In this document: positions 1 through 7,901 of the stretch, piece after piece | Layout: each line of letters starts with the position of its first letter | Position numbering within the stretch: the stretch's first letter is position 1 | Assembly (NCBI GenBank): GCA_029238665.1 | Contig: JAQWFQ010000028.1 | Location: 1 to 48,035 of the forward strand | Reading direction: 5' to 3' | Source: Crocinitomicaceae bacterium | Lineage (GTDB): Bacteria; Bacteroidota; Bacteroidia; Flavobacteriales_D; Crocinitomicaceae | Length of the DNA stretch: 48,035 nt | Made by a program: the position numbers and the translations under genes | The notes under the pieces: generated by a model | What the model saw: the letters and a program-made list of their open reading frames with translations, nothing else | What the model was told of the DNA's origin: nothing | The model's database searches: none

Positions 1-5
1 TCCTT

Positions 6-776
6 TTATTGATCCTTTAAAAAAGGCAATTTTTCACGAACGTTCTTTAAAACAGCCCCTTTTAGGACGATTGTTTTTATTGTTTCCTTGCCGTTTGTTA
101 GCTTTAATTCTTCTCCAAGGGGGCTAATAAGTTGGGAGTCTCCGTTGTAATGGTGGTTTTTTTGATCTATACCCACCCGGTTTACCGCCAAAACATAGCA
201 TTGGTTTTCAATAGCCCTTGCGTTTAGCAGTGTGTTCCAATGACTTGATCGTTTACTCGGCCAGTTTGCTATGTAAAGAATAGCATCGTATGCTGTTTGT
301 TGGTTAGGCAATATTCGATTTCGGACAATTTCAGGAAACCTGAGGTCATAACAAATTTGAAGTTGAAATTTCCAACCGAGGTAGTCTACAATTGTTTCGG
401 ATGTTCCAGGGGTAAAAAATTGATCTTCTCCTGCCAAACAAAAAGCTTTTCGTTTGTCGTAAGTTTTAATTGTCCCATCCGGAAAAACAAACACCCCCCG
501 GTTGTATATGGCATCATCTTCTTCGATAATAAGCGAGGTGTATACAGCGGTCGTTTTACTTTTTGCTAAGCTTTGGAGCCATTGAATACTAGGGCTGTTT
601 TTGAAGGTTTCTTTTAGCGCTTCAGTATTCATACTAAACCCAGTTTGGAACATTTCTGGCAGTAGAATTAGGTCGGTAGTTACACCCTCAAGTAAACGGG
701 TGTAGTTCGATAAATTGGCCGTTTTGTTTTCCCAAGCCTGATTTGCTTGAACAAGTGTTACGTTTAAATCTTGCAT
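6..776 (-). CDS. Carbon-nitrogen hydrolase, omega-amidase type (YafV-like)
   Basis: A 256-aa nitrilase-superfamily hydrolase. The catalytic Glu-Lys-Cys triad is visible as E41 (LLPEMFQTGFSM), K108 (TYDKRKAF) and C142 (QICYDLRFPE). The YDKRKAF and CYDLRFPE contexts are those of the YafV/Nit2 omega-amidase branch, which hydrolyses 2-oxoglutaramate or 2-oxosuccinamate to the 2-oxoacid plus ammonia. The length matches the family. The start at 776 lies inside the 3' end of the upstream aminotransferase (13-nt overlap), so the two are surely cotranscribed. The pairing fits established knowledge: a glutamine-dependent transaminase produces 2-oxoglutaramate and the omega-amidase removes it, pulling the reaction forward. 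No signal peptide, so cytoplasmic. The exact substrate is inferred from family and neighbour. Confidence 0.88.
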   Translation of the reverse strand: MQDLNVTLVQANQAWENKTANLSNYTRLLEGVTTDLILLPEMFQTGFSMNTEALKETFKNSPSIQWLQSLAKSKTTAVYTSLIIEEDDAIYNRGVFVFPDGTIKTYDKRKAFCLAGEDQFFTPGTSETIVDYLGWKFQLQICYDLRFPEIVRNRILPNQQTAYDAILYIANWPSKRSSHWNTLLNARAIENQCYVLAVNRVGIDQKNHHYNGDSQLISPLGEELKLTNGKETIKTIVLKGAVLKNVREKLPFLKDQ

Positions 777-1891
777 AATAATTCGGTTGCCTTAATTAAT
801 GTTTCATCGTCCTTTGCAAAACAAAAACGAATTATTTTTTGATCTTTTTGAGAAGCGTTAAACACTGAAATAGGAATTGCTGCAACGCCGTGCTTTATTG
901 TAAGTTCTCTACAAAAGTCAACATCTTTTAAACGAGATATTTCGGAGTAATCTACCGTTTGAAAATACGTACCTTCACACGGCAGTAATTTAAAGCGCGA
1001 GGGGGCCATGAGTTTTTGAAAAAGGTCTCGTTTTTTTTGATAAAATGCCCCGAGTGTAGAAACATCAACATGGTCTAGGTAGGTGCTCAAAGATGCTTGG
1101 GCAACACTATTGACACTAAAGACATTGAACTGATGGACTTTGTTTATTTCGGTCATTAGGTGTTTTGGAGCAACTAAGTAACCCATTTTCCAGCCGGTAA
1201 TGTGAAACGTTTTACCAAATGATGAAATGATTATAGATCGATCAACAATAGCTGGCCGTGAATTTATAGAGGTGTGCTTTTGTTCAAATGTAATGTACTC
1301 ATAAACCTCATCGGAAAGTAGAAGCAAATGTGGATATTTTGCCATTAGCAACTCTAATTTTTCAAGATCTTCTACTGTCCAAACTCTTCCAGAAGGATTG
1401 TGCGGAGAGTTAATAATCAACATGCGTGTTGAATCATTTACGGAATCATAAATCAAGTCCCAATCGGGCAAAAAATCGGAAGATAATGAAATCCGTTTAG
1501 CCTTGCCACCCGCAAGTAGAATTGCAGGTTCATAACAATCGTAACTCGGATCTAAAACAACAACTTCTTGACCTTGATCAACCAATGCTAAAATTGTGGT
1601 GAAAATACCCTGTGTTGCGCCTGCTGTAATTAAGAGTTCGGTCTGTGTGTCAATGCTACGTCCGTAAGAAGATTCAATTAGAGCGCCAATTTTTGATAAT
1701 AAATCAGGAAAACCAGTCATTGGCATATACTGATGTACATTTTTGGAGGCGTTTTCACGTAAAATATTTACGAGGATTGGGTCAACTGGAAAATTTGGAA
1801 ACCCTTGAGATAAATTAATCGCTTGGGTATCGTTGGCCAACTTTGACATTATCGTAAAAATGGTTGTTCCTACATGTGGAAGCTTTGACAT
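764..1891 (-). CDS. PLP-dependent aminotransferase, methionine/glutamine transaminase type (YbdL-like)
   Basis: A 375-aa class I/II fold-type I aminotransferase. The N-terminal INLSQGFPNFP, the HNPSGR loop near residue 164, the DEVYEY segment near 194 and the PLP lysine K227 in SSFGKTFHITGWKMGY are all present. The SFGKT(F/Y)HxTGWK signature is that of YbdL and eukaryotic glutamine transaminase K/kynurenine aminotransferase, enzymes that act on methionine, glutamine and aromatic amino acids. Its end overlaps the omega-amidase start by 13 nt, supporting glutamine as amino donor. A role in methionine salvage (transamination of 4-methylthio-2-oxobutanoate) is the best-known job for such pairs. 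Because kynU and kmo lie 2 kb away, kynurenine as a substrate is possible but unproven. Confidence 0.87.
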   Translation of the reverse strand: MSKLPHVGTTIFTIMSKLANDTQAINLSQGFPNFPVDPILVNILRENASKNVHQYMPMTGFPDLLSKIGALIESSYGRSIDTQTELLITAGATQGIFTTILALVDQGQEVVVLDPSYDCYEPAILLAGGKAKRISLSSDFLPDWDLIYDSVNDSTRMLIINSPHNPSGRVWTVEDLEKLELLMAKYPHLLLLSDEVYEYITFEQKHTSINSRPAIVDRSIIISSFGKTFHITGWKMGYLVAPKHLMTEINKVHQFNVFSVNSVAQASLSTYLDHVDVSTLGAFYQKKRDLFQKLMAPSRFKLLPCEGTYFQTVDYSEISRLKDVDFCRELTIKHGVAAIPISVFNASQKDQKIIRFCFAKDDETLIKATELLCKI

Positions 1892-1975
1892 GGGTTTTTT
1901 TGTTTAAAAATAGCAAGATTGTCGATAGAATAGAGGGTAAAAGTTGCGGAAATTATGGTTTGACACTTACAACCG

Positions 1976-1983
1976 TAATTTTG
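1976..1983 (+). promoter_or_regulatory. Putative Bacteroidota -7 element (TAATTTTG)
   Basis: TAATTTTG fits the Bacteroidota consensus TAnnTTTG and lies about 60 nt before the ATG of the small lipoprotein gene. No TTG is seen at the expected 19-21 nt upstream, so this is a half-match only. Confidence 0.3.
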
Positions 1984-2043
1984 GAATATAGGAAACAATT
2001 AAGAAGGTTAGCTTGAACTAATCCAAAAGTGTACTTTCACTAC

Positions 2044-2295
2044 ATGAAAATAATAACGCTACTTACGTTGCTTTTGCTTGTTTCGTGTTCTGGGAAAGAC
2101 GAACAGTTTTGTCAATGCCTTTCGGCCGGAGAGCAGCTAAACGCATACACCCAGCAATTTCTTGACAAAACACCTTCTGCAGAAGAAACCAACACCGTGA
2201 ATGAATTAAAAAAGGCTAAAACGGAAGCCTGTAAAACGTATCAAATGATGCGTGGTGACATTATGCGGCAAAAGAAAGCTGCGTGTGAAGAATAG
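2044..2295 (+). CDS. Small hypothetical lipoprotein
   Basis: An 83-aa protein when started at the ATG at 2044. An in-frame GTG at 2029 would add five residues ahead of the signal peptide, and the ATG gives the better signal sequence. MKIITLLTLLLLVSC is a classical lipoprotein signal with lipobox LVSC, so the mature protein begins at Cys15 and is membrane anchored. The mature part is about 69 residues, largely helical and charged, with four further cysteines (FCQC, EACK and the CEE C-terminus). I do not recognise the family. It stands alone, convergent with hemL, with only 3 nt between the two stop codons. Confidence 0.7.
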   Translation: MKIITLLTLLLLVSCSGKDEQFCQCLSAGEQLNAYTQQFLDKTPSAEETNTVNELKKAKTEACKTYQMMRGDIMRQKKAACEE

Positions 2296-2298
2296 CGA

Positions 2299-3600
2299 TT
2301 AACTATAAACAACATCTAAGGCTTCACACAGTGCGGTTGCGGCTACAGTTAAGTGTTCTTTGGTGTGTGCTTGAGAAATAAAACCAACTTCATATCCACT
2401 TGGTCCAATGTATACGCCACGGCTAAGTAAAGCACTAAACAAATCTTTAAATTGACCCATGTCTGCATCAATTTGATCTGCACGTCTCACCCTTTTCTTC
2501 CCATCAAAAGACAGCCAGAATATTGATCCTATTGTAATCAGTTCAAAGTTATATCCGTTTGTTTTTGCATGGTTGTTAACTTTCTCTACAAAGAAAAGTG
2601 TTCGTTCTTCTTGGTCTTCATAAAAACCAGGTTTTGCACACTCAGTTAATTGCGCAATTCCGGCAGCCATGGCCACAGGGTTCCCAGAAAGTGTTCCAGC
2701 TTGATAAACAGGTCCATCAGGAGACACACATGCCATAATTTCATTGCTGGCACCGTAGGCACCAACAGGTAAGCCTCCACCAATAATTTTACCGTAAGTA
2801 ATAATATCTGGCTTTATGTTAAAGAGTTCTGCCGCGCCATTGAACCCAACTCTAAATCCAGAAATAACTTCATCAAACAAAAGAATGATGCCGTTTTCTG
2901 TACACAACTTTCTTAACTCGAGTAGGAATGTTTTTTCTTGGAGCAACAAACCATTATTTGCAGGAATAGGTTCAATAATTGCACAGGCTAACTCATCTTT
3001 ATATTCTTTAATGCAGGCCCTAAGTGCCTCAATGTCATTTAAAGGCAATACAAGCGTTTCGTTTGCATACTCTTCTGGAACCCCAGCGCTTGAGGATTCT
3101 CCAAAGGTAGCCAGTCCACTTCCTGCTTTAACGAGCATGGAATCCACATGGCCATGGTAACAGCCTTCAAATTTCAGTACTTTCTTTTTTCCTGTATATC
3201 CACGAGCTAGTCGCAAAGCAGACATTACAGCCTCTGTACCAGAACTTACAAATCGTATTTTTTCAATAAATGGATTTCGAGAAAGAATAAGTTCAGCTAA
3301 TTCGTTTTCCAACACGGTAGGAGCACCAAAACTTGCTCCATTTTTAAGTGCATCAACAATACCATTATAAACGTGTTGGTTGTTGTGACCTAAAATTAAT
3401 GGCCCCCAACTACAGCAAAAATCAAGGAACTGATTTCCATCTTCGTCCCAAATAGTACACCCGTCACCTTTCTTAATAAATAAAGGGCCTCCATCGACCG
3501 ATTTAAACGCACGAACAGGGGAGTTTACCCCACCAGGAAAGTATGTTTTTGCGGTATTAAATAAGGATTCGGATTTAGATCTGTTTATTTTTGATTGCAT
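2299..3600 (-). CDS. hemL: Glutamate-1-semialdehyde 2,1-aminomutase
   Basis: A 433-aa PLP enzyme that converts glutamate-1-semialdehyde into 5-aminolevulinate, the second step of the C5 route to tetrapyrroles. Visible hallmarks are the N-terminal FPGGVNSPVRAFKSV, the SSGTEAVMSALRLARG phosphate-binding segment, LFDEVISGFRVG near residue 241, and the PLP lysine K271 in TYGKIIGGGLPVGAYG. The length is normal. The gene stands alone on the minus strand. Its upstream region (3601-3799) is shared with the divergent kynU and holds a 13-nt palindrome, CCGATTTAATCGG at 3622-3634. Confidence 0.96.
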   Translation of the reverse strand: MQSKINRSKSESLFNTAKTYFPGGVNSPVRAFKSVDGGPLFIKKGDGCTIWDEDGNQFLDFCCSWGPLILGHNNQHVYNGIVDALKNGASFGAPTVLENELAELILSRNPFIEKIRFVSSGTEAVMSALRLARGYTGKKKVLKFEGCYHGHVDSMLVKAGSGLATFGESSSAGVPEEYANETLVLPLNDIEALRACIKEYKDELACAIIEPIPANNGLLLQEKTFLLELRKLCTENGIILLFDEVISGFRVGFNGAAELFNIKPDIITYGKIIGGGLPVGAYGASNEIMACVSPDGPVYQAGTLSGNPVAMAAGIAQLTECAKPGFYEDQEERTLFFVEKVNNHAKTNGYNFELITIGSIFWLSFDGKKRVRRADQIDADMGQFKDLFSALLSRGVYIGPSGYEVGFISQAHTKEHLTVAATALCEALDVVYS

Positions 3601-3666
3601 GTCTGTTTTCTATAATGTTAGCCGATTTAATCGGAGCGTAAATATATGAATAATTCAGGGGTCTTG

Positions 3667-3689
3667 TTATTACTTTATGTATGTAATAA
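3667..3689. promoter_or_regulatory. Inverted repeat, candidate operator in the hemL/kynU intergenic region
   Basis: TTATTAC-N9-GTAATAA is a perfect 7-bp inverted repeat with half-sites spaced about one and a half helical turns apart, centred near 3678. It lies about 60 nt upstream of the kynU -33 element. The size and symmetry suit a dimeric regulator. Tryptophan- or kynurenine-responsive control is a guess from position only. Confidence 0.3.
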
Positions 3690-3747
3690 GAGGGTTTATT
3701 TACACAATTAATTTGTTTTTTTGTGAATATATATGTTTCATATTATC

Positions 3748-3777
3748 TTGAGTATATATAAAGTTATACTAACTTTG
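3748..3777 (+). promoter_or_regulatory. Bacteroidota-type promoter of kynU
   Basis: TTG (3748-3750), a 19-nt spacer and TAACTTTG (3770-3777) match the Bacteroidota primary sigma consensus TTG-N19-TAnnTTTG fully. Transcription would begin about 15 nt before the kynU ATG at 3800. This is probably the promoter of the whole kynurenine operon. Confidence 0.7.
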
Positions 3778-3799
3778 AGAAGATCTATTTTTAAAGAAT

Positions 3800-5077
3800 A
3801 TGACATATCAAAACACATTAGAGTTTGCACGAGAAGTGGATCAGAAAGATCCATTAAAAGCCTTTAGAGATAAGTTTCATTTTCCAGATTTCATGGATAC
3901 AGAAATGGTTTATTTTACAGGAAATTCATTGGGGCTACAACCAAAGTCGACAGGAAGTTATATCCAGGAGGAATTAAATGCATGGGCAAAATTTGGTGTT
4001 GAAGGGCATTTTTTAGCTGAAAAACCGTGGTTTGCTTACCACGAATTTTTAACTGAAAAAGCAGCAAAAATTGTTGGTGCACTTCCAGAAGAAGTTGTTG
4101 TGACACATTCGTTAACAACAAACTTACACCTGCTAATGGTTTCCTTTTTTAAGCCTGAAGGAAAAAGAACAAAAATTATTTGTGAGGCAAAAGCATTTCC
4201 AAGTGATCAATATGCATTGGAGTCACAAGTTAAATTTCACGGCCTAAATCTAGAGCGTGATTTGATAGAAATAGCACCTCGAGCAGGGGAACACTTAATT
4301 CGTGAAGAAGACATTTTAGCTAAAATTGCGGATGTTGGAGAAGAATTAGCAATGGTGATGATTGGGGGGGTTAATTACTATACAGGACAGTTGTTTGATA
4401 TGGAGGCTATTACCAAAGCAGGACATGCCGTAGGGGCAAAGGTTGGTTTTGATTTAGCGCATGCTGCTGGAAATATTAACTTAAAATTACACGACTGGGG
4501 GGTAGATTTTGCTGCTTGGTGTGGGTATAAATACTTGAACTCTTCACCAGGAGGAGTTTCTGGAATTTTTGTTCATGAAAGGCATGCATACAATCCAGAC
4601 CTCCCTCGATTTGCCGGATGGTGGGGATACGATAAAGAAACACGCTTTCAAATGGAGCCTGGGTTTAACCCAATGCGCGGAGCAGAAGGCTGGCAATTAA
4701 GTAACGCTCCGGTATTAGGAATGGCAGCGCACTTAGCGTCCTTGGATATTTTTGATGAGGCAGGAATGGACCGAATAGGAGCAAAAAGAGATGTAATGAC
4801 AGCGTACTTGGCGTTCATTATTGAAGATGTTTCTAAGCGAAACTCTGACCGTTGTACCTTTGAAATCATTACCCCAAAAGACAAGTCAAAACGTGGAGCT
4901 CAACTGTCAATTTTAGCGCACGGACAGGGAAAGGCGTTGTTTGATGCGTTAACTAAGAAAGGCGTTATTTCAGACTGGAGAGAGCCCAATGTAATTCGTA
5001 TTGCTCCAGCGCCGTTGTACAATTCGTTTGAAGATTGCTATAATTTCGGGGTGTATTTAGAAGGAGCCATTCAATAA
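3800..5077 (+). CDS. kynU: Kynureninase
   Basis: A 425-aa PLP enzyme cleaving kynurenine or 3-hydroxykynurenine to (3-hydroxy)anthranilate and alanine. It begins with the family region DFMDTEMVYFTGNSLGLQP. It shows the cofactor aspartate segment GFDLAHAAGN (D218) and the PLP lysine K244 in WCGYKYLNSSPGG, with FAGWWGYDKETRF and the PMRGAEGWQLSNAPVL stretch after it. The length equals known bacterial kynureninases. It is the first gene of a rightward operon ending in kmo, so the physiological substrate is probably 3-hydroxykynurenine made by that monooxygenase. Tryptophan 2,3-dioxygenase, formamidase and 3-hydroxyanthranilate dioxygenase are not in this window. Confidence 0.96.
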   Translation: MTYQNTLEFAREVDQKDPLKAFRDKFHFPDFMDTEMVYFTGNSLGLQPKSTGSYIQEELNAWAKFGVEGHFLAEKPWFAYHEFLTEKAAKIVGALPEEVVVTHSLTTNLHLLMVSFFKPEGKRTKIICEAKAFPSDQYALESQVKFHGLNLERDLIEIAPRAGEHLIREEDILAKIADVGEELAMVMIGGVNYYTGQLFDMEAITKAGHAVGAKVGFDLAHAAGNINLKLHDWGVDFAAWCGYKYLNSSPGGVSGIFVHERHAYNPDLPRFAGWWGYDKETRFQMEPGFNPMRGAEGWQLSNAPVLGMAAHLASLDIFDEAGMDRIGAKRDVMTAYLAFIIEDVSKRNSDRCTFEIITPKDKSKRGAQLSILAHGQGKALFDALTKKGVISDWREPNVIRIAPAPLYNSFEDCYNFGVYLEGAIQ

Positions 5078-5086
5078 CACGGCATT

Positions 5087-5308
5087 ATGGATGAACTAAT
5101 ACTACAAACCTTGATTAAGGCAAATTATGCTGGAAGTTTAACAGAAACATCGGTTTATGTTAGTTTGGTCATTCAGGCAACAGCTGTTATTATCGGTGGT
5201 ATTATTCTTTGGAGGGGGAGTGTTGCTTTGCAAAAGAAGAAAATGGCACAACGCTCTCGAAATACTTATTTTGAAACGCCTTATGCTAAAGGTTGGAAAC
5301 GAAAATAA
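5087..5308 (+). CDS. Small single-pass membrane protein between kynU and kmo
   Basis: A 73-aa protein with one clear transmembrane helix at about residues 24-42 (VSLVIQATAVIIGGIILW). A short N-terminal helix precedes it, and a very basic tail follows that ends YFETPYAKGWKRK. By the positive-inside rule the tail would be cytoplasmic. It starts 9 nt after kynU and its stop is followed after one nucleotide by the kmo ATG, so it is translated with both enzymes. I do not recognise a named family. It might tether or assist the flavin monooxygenase, which in eukaryotes is membrane-bound through its own C-terminal helix; this is inference only. Confidence 0.75.
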   Translation: MDELILQTLIKANYAGSLTETSVYVSLVIQATAVIIGGIILWRGSVALQKKKMAQRSRNTYFETPYAKGWKRK

Positions 5309-5309
5309 T

Positions 5310-6659
5310 ATGGAAAAAAATAAAAGTGCAATAATTGTAGGTGCCGGATTAGCCGGATCTTTATGGGCGGTTTATCTAGCTAAGGCAGGGTATAAAGTTA
5401 CGATCTATGAAAGGCGTCCAGACATTCGATTGGCTGAAATTTCTGCAGGGAAATCAATTAACCTTGCACTTTCAACACGCGGCTGGAAAGCATTAGACAC
5501 TGTTGGGGTAGGAGATCAAATTCGAGAGATAGCTATTCCTATGTATGGCAGAACAATGCATGATCTTGAAGGAAACTTAACGTACCAACCTTATGGAAAA
5601 GAAGGGGAGGCGATTTATTCCGTTTCTAGAGGGGGTGTAAACGCTAAAATGATGGATATTGCTGAGCATGATGGCGGAGCTACAATTCACTACAACCATG
5701 AATGTCTTGGAGCAGACACAAAAAAAGGGGTCGTATACCTGAAAAATAAAGAAACAGGAGAGGAGCTTAGTGACCAAGCTGATGTTGTTTTTGCTGCGGA
5801 TGGAGCTTTTTCAGCAGTGCGTTATAGTGCATTTCAAAAATTAGACCGGTTTAATTTCAGCCAACATTTTATTGAAGATGGTTACCGTGAAATTTTACTT
5901 CCAGCAGGAGAGGGAGGAGAATACCAACTCGAAAAAAATGCATTACACATTTGGCCAAGAGGTCGGTTTATGCTAATTGCACTCGCCAACGAAGATGGGT
6001 CGTTTACATGTACATTGTTTATGCCTCACGAGGGAGACGCCGGAGCATTTGATAAATTAAACTCAAAGGAGCGTGTTAACACATTTTTTAAAACAACATT
6101 TCCCGATTTTTATGAAATGATGCCAAATATTGCTGATGTGTGGGAAGATCACCCGTTATCATCGTTGGGAATCATGCGATCATATCCATGGCACGATGGT
6201 AAAACAGCATTAATTGGAGATGCTGCTCATGCTACGGTTCCATTTTATGGGCAGGGGATGAACGGTGCGTTCGAAGACTGTACGGTTCTTCACGAATTAA
6301 TGCAAAAACACAATGAAAACTGGGAAAGCATATTCCCTGAATACAGCCTTGTGCGTAAGCCCGATGGAGATGCACTTCAAGAGTTATCATTAGACAATTA
6401 CTATGTGATGCGAGATTTTGTAGGAGATTCAGCGTTTTTATTGCAGAAAAAAATTGAAGCAAAGTTTTCGGCATTACATCCAGACAAATGGATGCCCTTG
6501 TATTCACAAGTGACATTCAGTGAGATACGCTATAGCGATGCACATAAAAATGGATTGCGTCAAGATAAAATTATGAAGGAAGTGATGGCTTCAATGGAAA
6601 ATATAGAAACGAACTGGGATTCAGAGGAGGTAATGAACAGGATTCTTGAAAAGATATAG
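5310..6659 (+). CDS. kmo: Kynurenine 3-monooxygenase
   Basis: A 449-aa FAD-dependent aromatic hydroxylase that converts kynurenine to 3-hydroxykynurenine with NAD(P)H and O2. The start at 5310 is fixed by the Rossmann motif directly after it (AIIVGAGLAGSLWAVYLA); the longer open frame from 5157 only reads through the preceding small gene out of frame. Other hallmarks are ERRPDIR after the second strand, the DVVFAADGAFSAVR segment, and the C-terminal FAD motif LIGDAAHATVPFYGQGMNG. The GQGMNGAFEDC context is specific to kynurenine monooxygenases. It follows the 73-aa membrane protein gene by 1 nt and precedes a secreted-protein gene by 1 nt. Confidence 0.95.
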   Translation: MEKNKSAIIVGAGLAGSLWAVYLAKAGYKVTIYERRPDIRLAEISAGKSINLALSTRGWKALDTVGVGDQIREIAIPMYGRTMHDLEGNLTYQPYGKEGEAIYSVSRGGVNAKMMDIAEHDGGATIHYNHECLGADTKKGVVYLKNKETGEELSDQADVVFAADGAFSAVRYSAFQKLDRFNFSQHFIEDGYREILLPAGEGGEYQLEKNALHIWPRGRFMLIALANEDGSFTCTLFMPHEGDAGAFDKLNSKERVNTFFKTTFPDFYEMMPNIADVWEDHPLSSLGIMRSYPWHDGKTALIGDAAHATVPFYGQGMNGAFEDCTVLHELMQKHNENWESIFPEYSLVRKPDGDALQELSLDNYYVMRDFVGDSAFLLQKKIEAKFSALHPDKWMPLYSQVTFSEIRYSDAHKNGLRQDKIMKEVMASMENIETNWDSEEVMNRILEKI

Positions 6660-6660
6660 T

Positions 6661-7539
6661 ATGAAGTTAATCATTGGATTTATTGTGGTATTTATTTCAA
6701 CGTTGGCATTTGCACAACCACGAGATTTAACCCCAAGTAAGCGAAGTAAAGCTTTTGGAAAACGGGATTTTAGAGCCCTTAGTGGAGTCGGGTTGCAGAT
6801 GCAATTAGGCGCTACTTATTTAATGACCAATCGTAAAAATGAATTGATTGAAGCAACGCATGCAAATAATGATTTTGTTGGAAACTATATGCATGACCAA
6901 TTTGGAAAACCAGGAGTTTACGGAGAAATTGGGCTAATGCACTTTCCGAAAAACCGATCTAAATTATCGCTCAGGCTTAAAACTGTTTTAGTAAGTTATT
7001 ACGACTGGGGTATTGGATTTAAATATTTCCGAGGCGGAGAGAATGTCAGTATAAATAATACAGGAACAAACAACAGCTCTATTAATGAATTTCGTTTAGA
7101 TCATGGGAATGTTTATGCGCGTTTTTCGTTGCACAAAAACATTCATTTCAAAAAAAATAGAGGGCGAGATAAAACCAACTTTTTCTTAGACAATAGCTTG
7201 GGGATAAATGTTGATTATCGTCTTTTAGACCAACCAGCCCCCACATCGAGTGTTAATTATAGCCCTTTGCATGTGCAATTGCATTACGGGTTAGGTGTTG
7301 GGTTTAAGTTAAAGCGAGGAGCTTATTTAATTCCTGGAGTACGACTGCCTTTGTTGGGGTATCAATCAACTAACACTTTGGGAACGGTTATTGGAAAGCC
7401 ATCATTGCACTGGTTTTCTTCACGGTATTGGCCAATTATGTTTCATGTGAAGTATATGTTTGTTTTTGAAAAAAAATCAAAAGGATGTGCTACAGGAATT
7501 ACGAATGAACAAGATAAGAACACACAGCGCAACCGTTAA
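6661..7539 (+). CDS. Secreted or outer-membrane hypothetical protein
   Basis: A 292-aa protein from the ATG at 6661, one nucleotide after the kmo stop; the longer frame from 6646 would overlap kmo and spoil the signal peptide. The N-terminus MKLIIGFIVVFISTLAFAQ is a Sec signal peptide ending in AFA-Q, typical of Bacteroidota exported proteins. The mature part has many alternating hydrophobic strands (GLQMQLGATYLM, LSLRLKTVLVSYYDWGIGF, PLHVQLHYGLGVGF, IMFHVKYMFVFEKK), which suggests a small beta-barrel. A basic linker follows the signal peptide. I recognise no family. The tight spacing in the kynurenine operon may only reflect genome compactness. Confidence 0.72.
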   Translation: MKLIIGFIVVFISTLAFAQPRDLTPSKRSKAFGKRDFRALSGVGLQMQLGATYLMTNRKNELIEATHANNDFVGNYMHDQFGKPGVYGEIGLMHFPKNRSKLSLRLKTVLVSYYDWGIGFKYFRGGENVSINNTGTNNSSINEFRLDHGNVYARFSLHKNIHFKKNRGRDKTNFFLDNSLGINVDYRLLDQPAPTSSVNYSPLHVQLHYGLGVGFKLKRGAYLIPGVRLPLLGYQSTNTLGTVIGKPSLHWFSSRYWPIMFHVKYMFVFEKKSKGCATGITNEQDKNTQRNR

Positions 7540-7541
7540 TT

Positions 7542-7901
7542 ATGAAGAAGATTTTATATTTAAAAAGTTGTAGTACAAATCAGCGAATTCTAAAAGAAAT
7601 TAATCCGGGAAAGGATGTCATTTTACAAAACATCAAAGAGCAAAACATTGATGAAGAAACGCTTGATTTTTTGAAAGAAAAAGTGGGTTCTTATGAGGCA
7701 TTGTTTTCTAAGAAAGCAATGAAATATCGTGGGTTGGGTTTAAACGAAATGAATCTTTCAGAGGCTGATTATAAGAAGTATATTTTAGAAGAGTACACGT
7801 TTATTAAACGCCCGTATTTCATTCATGAAGATGAGGTGTTTATTGGCAATTCAAAACGTGTTGTGGCTGATGCGGTAGCATCGTTTAATAAGGCATTGTG
7901 A
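7542..7901 (+). CDS. ArsC/Spx-family (arsenate reductase-like) protein
   Basis: A 119-aa thioredoxin-fold protein of the ArsC/Spx/YffB family. The N-terminal strand and loop ILYLKSCSTNQRILKE place a single cysteine (C10) where ArsC has its catalytic cysteine; there is no CXXC, unlike Spx. The middle (LFSKKAMKYRGLGLNEMNLS) and the TFIKRPYFIHEDEVFIGNS segment, with the RP before the cis-proline-like turn, match the family. The length is normal. No other arsenic genes are nearby, so a general glutathione- or thiol-dependent reductase role is as likely as arsenate reduction. Its stop overlaps the GTG start of the transporter gene by 4 nt. Confidence 0.8.
   Translation: MKKILYLKSCSTNQRILKEINPGKDVILQNIKEQNIDEETLDFLKEKVGSYEALFSKKAMKYRGLGLNEMNLSEADYKKYILEEYTFIKRPYFIHEDEVFIGNSKRVVADAVASFNKAL

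Noticed and set aside
5157-5309. Longer kmo frame starting at 5157
   Set aside because: It runs out of frame through the coupled 73-aa gene; the FAD motif begins right after the ATG at 5310, as in other kynurenine monooxygenases.
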